Assembly (NCBI GenBank): GCA_016296485.1
Contig: JAEDJF010000054.1
Span: forward strand, 1-9,859
Origin: Oscillospiraceae bacterium
GTDB taxonomy: Bacteria > Bacillota > Clostridia > Oscillospirales > Ruminococcaceae
Reading direction: 5' to 3'
Length of the DNA stretch: 9,859 nucleotides
Position numbers and translations under genes: made by a program. Below, piece after piece: positions 1 to 5,949 of the stretch. The notes beneath the pieces are model-generated. The model made no database searches, was not told the origin of the DNA, and was given only the letters and a program-made list of their open reading frames with translations. Numbering within the stretch: position 1 is the stretch's first letter; the number at the start of each line of letters is the position of its first letter.

Positions 1-9
1 GGTCCTTTT

Positions 10-1638
10 TTATCTTTCATATATTTCTCCGTTTTTCACTTCGATAACCCTATTAAAATGTTCAAGAAATTCTGGAGAATATTCGTGCATCGCCACAAGC
101 AGAATATCACATTCGAGATTTTCTATCGTTTTCTCGGCGGCGAGCCTTGATTCGGGGTCAAGATCGGTGGTGGGCTCGTCGAGCATTACGAAGCCCGCTC
201 CCCTGTGAAGCGTTCTTGCCAAATCAAGGCGGCGCTCTTCCCCACCGGAAAGAGACTTGGCGCTGCTTCCGATAATAGCGTCAAGGGAAGCTCCCCTGCT
301 TTCGTACCATTTCGTAAGCCCAGCCTCGTTTAATTCACGGAGGACCGCTTCGTCGGTAGCGTTTTCATCTGAAAACATCGTTACGTTTTCCCTTATCGAC
401 GCATCGAAAACGAAGGATTTTTGCTCAAGGAGGGTCACGCGTTTTCTGAAATCCCCATAAGCATAGAAGCGGCAGGGTTTTCCGTTGATTTTGTATTCTC
501 CTTCGCCGTCATATACTGCGGAGAGAACCTTCATAAGCGTCGATTTACCCGAGCCGCTTTCGCCGAGAAGCGCCACCCGGTCACCTTTACGGAGAACCAA
601 AGCTACATTTTTAAGAAGCGTTTTTTCGCCCGCTCTGTAACAGAGGTCTTTTATCTCTACCTCGTCAACAGAGTTCAAAGCTTCCCCGCCCCAGCGCAGC
701 TCTTCGTCCGTGTACTCGTCCAAAAATCCCAGCACGCGCTTACAGACGGCGGACGCCGCAACCGCAAGAGAGTACCGCTCACTTGTGATTTGGATAGGAC
801 CCGCAACGAAGGTCATAAGCTGGGAAAATGTTATAAGGAGCGGAAGCGTTATCAGCTTCTTTGTGACAAAAAAGAGCCCCAGTACCCATGTTCCGAGAAA
901 CACAATATTTCCACAGCCGTAGGCACCGGCGTAGAGCATTGCGCTCATTTGACTGAATTTCGTTTTCTTTTTGCGAAGGTTTTCGTTTTCTTTCTCGTGG
1001 CGGGAATTCATTCCGCCGAAACCGTCAAATATTTTGAGCAGGAAAAAGCCGTTTAATATCTGCGTTATAACCGAAAGATACGAGGACTTTGCCTGCTGTT
1101 CCTCCTCTTTTGCTTTTTGAAGAGGTTTTTCGGTGAGCTTCGGGAACGCCACGGACATAATGCTCACGGCGAGCATTATCGCGGTCATAACCGGCTGTAT
1201 CGCAAGAGAGGCGGCGACGGCGATTGAAAAGCAGCAAACCTGAAAGAAAATCGCCCCGAGGGAATCGAGATATTCCTCCTCAATTGTGACGACGTCATTG
1301 TTTATAACGGACATATAGTATCCGTCGTCATTTTCTTTCTTCATCTCGTACGGGAGCTTTTCGATTTTGCAAACCACGTCCGAGCGAAGGTCCTTCCCTA
1401 TTTTGTGAACGGCGGCATCCCTTGTATACTGCAAAAGATAATTGAAAAACGTCTCCACCAAAATGTAGATTAGAGTTCCGACGGCGAGCCTTTTTACCCG
1501 TTCAAAATCCCCGGTCAAAGCTATATCGGCAAAGGAGCCGAGAAGGAAAGACAAAAACACCGATGATACTGCAGCAAGTATATTTGAAACAGCAAAAATC
1601 ACCAGCGAGCTTAGGTTTTTACGGTAATACCGTTTCAT
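10..1638 (-). CDS. ABC transporter, fused membrane and ATPase domains (exporter half-transporter)
   Basis: This 542-residue protein has the layout of a type IV ABC exporter half-transporter: a membrane domain at about residues 1-300 followed by a nucleotide-binding domain at about 325-542. Hydrophobic segments lie near 11-34, 48-70, 127-166 (a pair), 238-258 and 262-284, consistent with six helices. The ATPase motifs are all intact: Walker A GESGSGKST at 359-367, Q-loop Gln406, signature LSGGE at 463-467, Walker B FVMLDEP at 483-489 with catalytic Glu488, a TDLD D-loop at 491-494, and H-loop His519. It should therefore be an active ATPase, probably working as a homodimer or with a partner outside the window. 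The substrate cannot be read from the sequence. The ATG at 1636-1638 is preceded by AAAGGA about 10 nt upstream. The stop is TAA, followed by AAAAGGA at the window edge, which could be the ribosome site of a next gene. No peptidase C39 domain is present, which argues against a classical bacteriocin processor-exporter. Confidence 0.93.
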   Translation of the reverse strand: MKRYYRKNLSSLVIFAVSNILAAVSSVFLSFLLGSFADIALTGDFERVKRLAVGTLIYILVETFFNYLLQYTRDAAVHKIGKDLRSDVVCKIEKLPYEMKKENDDGYYMSVINNDVVTIEEEYLDSLGAIFFQVCCFSIAVAASLAIQPVMTAIMLAVSIMSVAFPKLTEKPLQKAKEEEQQAKSSYLSVITQILNGFFLLKIFDGFGGMNSRHEKENENLRKKKTKFSQMSAMLYAGAYGCGNIVFLGTWVLGLFFVTKKLITLPLLITFSQLMTFVAGPIQITSERYSLAVAASAVCKRVLGFLDEYTDEELRWGGEALNSVDEVEIKDLCYRAGEKTLLKNVALVLRKGDRVALLGESGSGKSTLMKVLSAVYDGEGEYKINGKPCRFYAYGDFRKRVTLLEQKSFVFDASIRENVTMFSDENATDEAVLRELNEAGLTKWYESRGASLDAIIGSSAKSLSGGEERRLDLARTLHRGAGFVMLDEPTTDLDPESRLAAEKTIENLECDILLVAMHEYSPEFLEHFNRVIEVKNGEIYER

Positions 1639-1704
1639 ATTGATTTTTTCCTTTCTTTGATGTCTGCGAGTTTTTTACGTCGGGGATTTTTTGGCTTTTC
1701 CTCC

Positions 1705-1719
1705 CAAAGCGAAGCTTTG
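1705..1719 (-). other. Small hairpin in the ABC transporter leader
   Basis: CAAAGC and GCTTTG form a perfect 6-bp stem around a 3-nt loop (TTC on the minus strand), about 20-30 nt after the predicted transcription start. No T-run follows it, so it is not an intrinsic terminator. It may stabilise the 5' end of the transcript or be chance. The leader also holds a 30-codon open frame without a start codon, which is treated as a finding. Confidence 0.3.
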
Positions 1720-1744
1720 ATTTCTGTTTAAACAATTTTATGAA

Positions 1745-1773
1745 ATTATAACATACTCACGCGGTTTCCGCAA
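1745..1773 (-). promoter_or_regulatory. Sigma-A-type promoter for the ABC transporter
   Basis: Reading the minus strand, a TTGCGG -35 (1768-1773) is followed by a 17-bp spacer and a perfect TATAAT -10 (1745-1750). A TG one base upstream of the -10 makes it an extended -10. Transcription should start near 1738, giving a leader of about 100 nt before the ATG at 1638. The -35 matches only three of six consensus bases, so the extended -10 probably carries most of the strength. Confidence 0.65.
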
Positions 1774-1775
1774 AT

Positions 1776-1814
1776 AATAAGGCGCTTTTTTAAAATATCG
1801 TCAAGCGCCTTATT
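1776..1814. repeat. Perfect 12-bp inverted repeat between divergent promoters
   Basis: AATAAGGCGCTT (1776-1787) and AAGCGCCTTATT (1803-1814) are exact reverse complements separated by 15 bp. The element fills the gap between the -35 box of the leftward promoter (1768-1773) and that of the rightward promoter (1813-1818), overlapping the latter by 2 bp. There is no T-tract after either arm, so it is not an intrinsic terminator. The position suggests a shared operator or cruciform-forming site for the two divergent genes. That role is inferred from location only. Confidence 0.6.
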
Positions 1815-1841
1815 GAAAAAACGGAAAAATATGAATATAAT
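1813..1841 (+). promoter_or_regulatory. Strong sigma-A-type promoter for the YihY/BrkB gene
   Basis: TTGAAA (1813-1818, five of six consensus bases) is followed by a 17-bp spacer and a perfect TATAAT (1836-1841). Transcription should start near 1848, about 28 nt before the ATG at 1876. This rules out translation from the TTG at 1813 or the ATG at 1831, because both lie upstream of the predicted transcript start. Confidence 0.75.
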
Positions 1842-1875
1842 AATAAAATACTCAATCTTTAGCAAGGTGCATTTA

Positions 1876-2760
1876 ATGAATTATATTTTTTCGATAAAAG
1901 GAATTACCAATATAGCCACGAAGTTTTTCAGCCAAAAGCTGCACCGCTCCGCGGCGGCCCTTTCGTATTTCCTTACAATGACCATTTTCCCGATGCTCAT
2001 CTGTATCCAATGGATACTCGGCAATTTCGGGGAAAGCATCATATCTTTTCTCAACGAATTTTCTCACCTCATTCCGGAAAACGTGATGGCGATATTTACG
2101 GACTATCTCGAATACGCCGGCTCCCAGTCCACCGGTCTTTTATCCGTCGGAATCATCACCGCAATCTATACCGGGGCTTCCGCTTACCGAATGATTTCCG
2201 ATTTGCTTCGGGAAATATTCGGAACCGTCGGCGGAAACGGCGTTCTGCGTTATATTTTCAGCTTCGTGGGCTGCATAGCGTTCCTTATAACGATATATAT
2301 CAGCGCCATCGCAATGCTCGCAGGAAAATGGCTGATAAATCTTCTTGAGCCGATTTTTCTCCATATCAGCTTTATAAACCTCATTGACCTCGCGAAGCTC
2401 TGGAACTGGTTCCGTTTCGTAATTCTTATAGTGGTTATCGCCGGAATGCTACACGCGCTTTACCGCTCGGCTTCCGTACACAACCCGAAAGCAAAAAACA
2501 CCCTTCCCGGCGCCGTAATCGCGTCGCTCCTTATTACAACGGTGAGCGCGGTCTTCTCGGCGGTCATCAGCTTTTCGGTCAAATATTCCCTCGTCTACGG
2601 TTCCCTTGCGTCAATGATAATACTTTTGTTCTGGCTCTATATTCTCGGTAACATAATTATTATCGGAGCGCTTATAAACCAGGAAATCAACGAGCAGTCC
2701 ACGGACACCAAAATTAATTACCACAAGAACATAACCAAATTCATAAAAAACGACGACTGA
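1876..2760 (+). CDS. YihY/BrkB-family inner membrane protein
   Basis: From the ATG at 1876 the product is 294 residues, the usual size for the YihY/UPF0761 (BrkB) family of polytopic membrane proteins. Some members were once wrongly annotated as ribonuclease BN, and their molecular function is not settled. Family signatures are an SAAALSYFLTMTIFP segment at the end of an amphipathic N-terminal part (about residues 25-39), a conserved LPGA motif at about 210-213, YGSLA at about 241-245, and a last helix ending in GALINQE. About six membrane segments are visible: 27-49, 87-105, 126-151, 178-196, 212-234 and 242-267. The tail after 267 is charged and probably cytoplasmic. The frame stays open upstream to a TTG at 1813, but a consensus promoter covers that region. 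The ATG at 1876 has an AAGGTG ribosome site at 1864-1869 with 6-nt spacing. The gene is monocistronic, ending 5 bp before a terminator stem. Confidence 0.9.
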   Translation: MNYIFSIKGITNIATKFFSQKLHRSAAALSYFLTMTIFPMLICIQWILGNFGESIISFLNEFSHLIPENVMAIFTDYLEYAGSQSTGLLSVGIITAIYTGASAYRMISDLLREIFGTVGGNGVLRYIFSFVGCIAFLITIYISAIAMLAGKWLINLLEPIFLHISFINLIDLAKLWNWFRFVILIVVIAGMLHALYRSASVHNPKAKNTLPGAVIASLLITTVSAVFSAVISFSVKYSLVYGSLASMIILLFWLYILGNIIIIGALINQEINEQSTDTKINYHKNITKFIKNDD

Positions 2761-2794
2761 AAAAAGCCCTTTGCGCTGCAAAGGGCTCTTTTTT
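2761..2794. terminator. Bidirectional intrinsic terminator between convergent genes
   Basis: AGCCCTTTGC (2765-2774) pairs with GCAAAGGGCT (2778-2787) in a perfect 10-bp stem with a 3-nt loop. A T-run follows at 2789-2794 on the plus strand. On the minus strand the A-run at 2760-2765 gives a matching T-run. It therefore serves both the YihY/BrkB gene (stop at 2758-2760) and the secreted-protein gene (stop codon at 2797-2799). Confidence 0.92.
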
Positions 2795-2796
2795 AA

Positions 2797-5784
2797 TTAA
2801 CTATTTTTAGCGGCGGCTTTTGCTCCGCAAAGCGGGGCGAAAGCGAAAAGCGGCGCTCCTGTTGACGGGTTTACTTCCTCATAATCGTTTTCGGCAATCA
2901 CTATCCTGCGGTAGTTTTTAATTGGCGCCGCATCGGAGGGCGGCGCGCCGATACTTTTTATCTCAAACTCCGCTGTTGCGACTCCGTCCGCAAATATGAA
3001 TTTCACCGTATGGACTCCGAGAGAAAGCGTCTTGAGGTATTCGCTGCTGAAACGAACCTCGGTGCTTCCCGGGGAAACTGTATAATATAGCCTTACGACG
3101 GTTTCACCGTCCACCATCACGTTCATAAATTTGTCGTAATCGCCGTTGGCGATTATCAGAAACGGCTTGTAGTAAACGTATTCGAGCACCGCTTTCTCGC
3201 CCGTCGTAACCGAATATATCTCCGGGAAATCGTAACCGCAAAAGTCACAGGCTCCGTCGTAGTTCCAGTCGCCGTGGACGCCTCTCGTTCCCGGTACTTC
3301 CTCTTGGCAGGATTCTTTGGTACAGACCTTCCAATGCTCGGAGGAGCTCATTTCCCAATCCGAAAGGCTATGACCCAAAGGCTCCCCCGTTTCAATGCTG
3401 CAGTTTTTACAGGTTCGGGGCGCAGTACAGGTCGCATCAAGCCATTCATGCTCAAGCTTCGGAATTTCGCTGTCAGTATATTCGTCTTTGCACCTTGAGC
3501 ATATGTGTTTCGTAAAACCGTCGGCGGTACAGTTCGGCTCCGTCACAAAGGATTCATAGCTGTGACCTAGGGGATCAGTCTCATTTCCTATATAGGTATC
3601 CTGACAATCCTTGCAGGTAAATATGGTATACCCTCCCTCGGTACAGGACGGTTTTACCAAAGTCGGTATGTAATCGTGCGAAAGCTTGCTGTTTTCCGCT
3701 TTGCGGGTGTCAACGGCAGAACAGTTTTCGCATTTCGCGGTTTCCGTTCCATCGGAAGTACAGGTGGCGTTTTTGTCGGATTCATACTCGCCGAAGCTGT
3801 GACCCTTTGGTTCAAGAGTTATGCTGCTTTCGAGCACTATTTCTATAACGCAATAAGCATCGGCAAAGCGCCGCCCGCAGGAGCAAACGTAATAACCGAT
3901 GTTTCCCGGTTCGGTACAGGTTGCTGGGTTAGCCGGAATTTCAGTTACACGGTGCTGGTGGACAAGCGCCGGGGTCAATATATATCCGCATTCCAAGCAG
4001 ACCTGCGCCGAGGCTTCCGTCGCTTCGGGACCGGGAGTATGCGGAACCGTTTCCGTGTGCGCCGGGCAGTTTTTGCATTTATGGTAATGCCCCGTTTTGT
4101 CGTTTCCAATCCAGTTTTCGGTGTCGTAATCATGCCCGGCAAATTCGCCGTAGCTCTCTTTGCATCGGTCGCATACCGCCCTTTCAATGCAAGTGGCTTT
4201 TCCGCCAGCGTGGCCCAAGGGAGGAGTTTCGTCGCTAAAATAAAACTCGGCGCACTTTTCGCCGGAGCACTTATAGAAAGTATATCCCCCTTTCGTGCAG
4301 GTGGGCTCTTTTACTGCCTCTTTAACAAAACTGTGCTCTTTTTGGCTTCCCTCTTTTGTTCTTACGTCGGTCACCGAACAGCCTTCGTTATCGCAGTACG
4401 CCGTCTCGGTTCCGTCCCGAAGGCAGGTAGCGTCATTGTTATCGACATAATTTGTGAAGCTGTGACCGAGTTTGGTGCCTTCGGCTGTCACCGTTTGAGT
4501 TTCATCTTTTTCGCCGCAGTTTTTGCAAACGGGAGTTTTTGTTCCGTCGGCAAGACAAGTTGCGTCACCGTTGTAGGAATACTCAAAGCTGTGGCTTAGC
4601 TTCGTTCCCGCCGCCGTTCTTGTTTCGGTTTCGCCGCAGCGGTCGCACTCCGCCGTTTCGGTGCCGTCGACCTCGCAGGACGCGTCGTTATTATATAAAT
4701 ACTGCGTAAAAACGTGACCGGCAGTAGTAAGCGACGTAAACGTTTCGGTTTCGCTCGCTTCGCCGCAGGCACAGCTTTTAAAATATACTATATATTCTCC
4801 GCATACAGCCGATTTCAAGTATTTTTCGTCCTCTTTTTCCTCGCAATACTCGTGCTCGTGCTCATTTTTTATTTCTTCTTCGTAAGCGGCGTCGGTGGAG
4901 TCGCAAATCGGAAGCTTGCCGAAGGCAAGAGGAGTTATTGTACGCTCGGTTTCAATCTGCGCCGATGTTACGTTGAAATACTTGTAGGATGCGGCGCCGC
5001 CGCAGTCGTCGGCTGAAACGTCGGTATAGTAATATTTTCCGTCTATCCTCACGAAGTTCCAGGTCCTCGTTTCGCCCGAACTTATTACCGTGCCGGAAAC
5101 CGTTCCCGCCTGTATCCCCGCTCTACGCAAAAGATACTGATACGCCTTGGCGTAGCCGGCGCTGTCCGCAGCTTTTTTGACTATCGCGCCATAGGCATTG
5201 GAGGCGTTTTCGGCATCGGGCTCATATTCGGCAAGCTCTATCAGTTTGTCGTGAATAAGCTTCGCTCTTTCGTATTCAGAGGTCTCGGCGGTAATATTGA
5301 GCGAAGCCATCAGCCCGTCGGCAGCAAAGTCGAAACCGGATTTTTCCGCATACAGTTCTCTGTCGAAATGCAAACATATTCTTCTTATCATTTCTATTTG
5401 CCCATAATCGTCATATTGGGGAGTATATCCAACTTCACCAGTAAGCCAGAAGTGCTCAGGATAGTCATATTCATACACTCCTCCTATATATTTAGCCAGG
5501 TTATCAACTTCATCAAATGAAAAATCTAAAACATAATAACTAGGATCCAGCGTGACATAATAAGACGTTCCCGTTGCGTCAGAAGCGAGCAAATAGTTTT
5601 CCGCAAGAATACTATAGACTCTCACCAGTTCACTAGCGTCATATTTACTGTCCTGTTTAAGCATTGTTTTGCCGTAGCGTTCCGGCGGAATTATTTCATC
5701 CGCCGCGGCTTCAAGAGGAAACAAAAGAAGTACCATACAAAGTGCAATCAAAAGGCTTACGGCTCGTTTAATCGATTTAAGCAT
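2797..5784 (-). CDS. Secreted surface protein: degenerate transglutaminase-like domain plus His/CxxC repeats
   Basis: This 995-residue protein begins with a signal peptide (KSIKR, a hydrophobic core at about 8-24, then AAADE). Residues about 170-260 resemble the transglutaminase-like superfamily: YGAIVKK, then GYAKAYQYLLRRAGI, then TWNFVRIDGKYYYTDVS. The position of the catalytic Cys (two before the Gly of GYAKA) is Ser208. The His before WN is Arg240. Only Asp255 of the triad remains, so peptidase or crosslinking activity is unlikely. Residues about 357-853 hold roughly twelve degenerate repeats of 25-50 residues. Most have a leading His-Ser/Asp-Phe/Tyr, a Thr-Cys with Asp-Gly or Gly-Gly, and a CxxC. 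There are about 43 Cys between 304 and 853. An Ig-like domain follows (about 857-942), then NPSTGA at 972-977 and a short hydrophobic tail. The ATG at 5782-5784 has AGGAGG at 5792-5797 with 7-nt spacing. It probably acts at the cell surface. Its ligand is unknown. Confidence 0.9.
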   Translation of the reverse strand: MLKSIKRAVSLLIALCMVLLLFPLEAAADEIIPPERYGKTMLKQDSKYDASELVRVYSILAENYLLASDATGTSYYVTLDPSYYVLDFSFDEVDNLAKYIGGVYEYDYPEHFWLTGEVGYTPQYDDYGQIEMIRRICLHFDRELYAEKSGFDFAADGLMASLNITAETSEYERAKLIHDKLIELAEYEPDAENASNAYGAIVKKAADSAGYAKAYQYLLRRAGIQAGTVSGTVISSGETRTWNFVRIDGKYYYTDVSADDCGGAASYKYFNVTSAQIETERTITPLAFGKLPICDSTDAAYEEEIKNEHEHEYCEEKEDEKYLKSAVCGEYIVYFKSCACGEASETETFTSLTTAGHVFTQYLYNNDASCEVDGTETAECDRCGETETRTAAGTKLSHSFEYSYNGDATCLADGTKTPVCKNCGEKDETQTVTAEGTKLGHSFTNYVDNNDATCLRDGTETAYCDNEGCSVTDVRTKEGSQKEHSFVKEAVKEPTCTKGGYTFYKCSGEKCAEFYFSDETPPLGHAGGKATCIERAVCDRCKESYGEFAGHDYDTENWIGNDKTGHYHKCKNCPAHTETVPHTPGPEATEASAQVCLECGYILTPALVHQHRVTEIPANPATCTEPGNIGYYVCSCGRRFADAYCVIEIVLESSITLEPKGHSFGEYESDKNATCTSDGTETAKCENCSAVDTRKAENSKLSHDYIPTLVKPSCTEGGYTIFTCKDCQDTYIGNETDPLGHSYESFVTEPNCTADGFTKHICSRCKDEYTDSEIPKLEHEWLDATCTAPRTCKNCSIETGEPLGHSLSDWEMSSSEHWKVCTKESCQEEVPGTRGVHGDWNYDGACDFCGYDFPEIYSVTTGEKAVLEYVYYKPFLIIANGDYDKFMNVMVDGETVVRLYYTVSPGSTEVRFSSEYLKTLSLGVHTVKFIFADGVATAEFEIKSIGAPPSDAAPIKNYRRIVIAENDYEEVNPSTGAPLFAFAPLCGAKAAAKNS
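3226..4716 (-). repeat. Coding array of about twelve His/CxxC repeats
   Basis: This stretch encodes residues about 357-853 of the secreted protein. Units begin at His357, 398, 441, 484, 525, 551, about 609, 662, 703, 741, 779 and 805. The commonest form is H-S-F, about eight residues, [AP]-[ST]-C-x-x-[DG]-G-x-x-x-x-x-C-x-x-C, then a polar stretch ending Leu-Gly or Leu-Ser before the next His. The units at 484, 703 and 741 are close to each other (P-[TSN]-C-T-x-[GD]-G-[YF]), and those at 398, 441 and 662 form a second subtype. The pattern suggests duplication followed by divergence. It fits metal-binding or disulfide-stabilised modules, but neither is shown. Confidence 0.75.
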
Positions 5785-5791
5785 AACATTT

Positions 5792-5797
5792 CCTCCT
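5792..5797 (-). promoter_or_regulatory. Ribosome binding site of the secreted-protein gene
   Basis: A perfect AGGAGG on the minus strand lies 7 nt before the ATG at 5782-5784. It fixes the start and lies only about 14 nt downstream of the T-run of the terminator at 5811-5843. Confidence 0.85.
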
Positions 5798-5810
5798 AAA
5801 AGTTTTTAAA

Positions 5811-5843
5811 CAAAAAGCCTCCCGCGGTTTTGCCACGAGAGGC
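5811..5843 (-). terminator. Intrinsic terminator after the PfkB gene, inside the next gene's leader
   Basis: On the minus strand an 11-bp stem (5833-5843 with 5817-5827, including two G-T wobbles) encloses a 5-nt CAAAA loop and is followed by five T (5812-5816). It lies 107 bp beyond the PfkB stop codon and 27 bp before the ATG of the secreted-protein gene. The best promoter candidate for that gene is upstream of the hairpin. The element could therefore also act as an attenuator rather than only as the end of the kinase transcript. Confidence 0.75.
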
Positions 5844-5875
5844 AGACTTCCTGTTGTTTTCCCAAAGCCGGCTCC

Positions 5876-5904
5876 TCTATAAAGAATCAACCGCTAACTG
5901 TAAC
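5876..5904 (-). promoter_or_regulatory. Possible promoter for the secreted-protein gene
   Basis: On the minus strand GTTACA (5899-5904, four of six consensus bases) is followed by a 17-bp spacer and TATAGA (5876-5881, four of six). It is the best match in the 165 bp between the kinase and the secreted-protein gene. The match is moderate. A transcript from here would run through the terminator hairpin at 5811-5843. The interval also holds the 8-bp palindrome AGCCGGCT at 5866-5873. Confidence 0.35.
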
Positions 5905-5949
5905 ATATCACTTTTTGGGTTTTCAGTTGCTTTTGCCACGCTATTAAAA

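Noticed and set aside
421..1056. A 211-codon frame on the plus strand over the ABC transporter
   Set aside because: It is antisense to a gene with every ABC motif intact. The composition is not protein-like and there is no ribosome site.
10..1638. Calling the ABC transporter a bacteriocin or lantibiotic exporter
   Set aside because: There is no C39 peptidase domain, no precursor peptide with a double-Gly leader and no modification gene in the window.
1776..1814. Reading the 12-bp inverted repeat as an intrinsic terminator
   Set aside because: Neither strand has a T-tract after the stem, and no gene ends nearby. It sits between two divergent promoters.
1813..1875. A 21-residue N-terminal extension of the YihY/BrkB protein from TTG 1813
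   Set aside because: The region is a consensus promoter with its TATAAT inside the supposed coding sequence, while the ATG at 1876 has a proper ribosome site.
3676..4599. A 307-codon open frame on the plus strand opposite the repeat region
   Set aside because: It is antisense to the His/CxxC repeats, and its openness follows from their repetitive codon pattern. No ribosome site or recognisable domain is present, and the minus-strand frame has a signal peptide and conserved domains.
3226..4716. CRISPR-like or DNA-level repeat array
   Set aside because: The periodicity is at protein level (His/CxxC units), the units differ in length and nucleotide sequence, and there are no constant repeats with unique spacers.
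5000..5275. Annotating the secreted protein as an active transglutaminase or cysteine protease
   Set aside because: The nucleophile and the catalytic His positions are Ser208 and Arg240, so activity is not supported.
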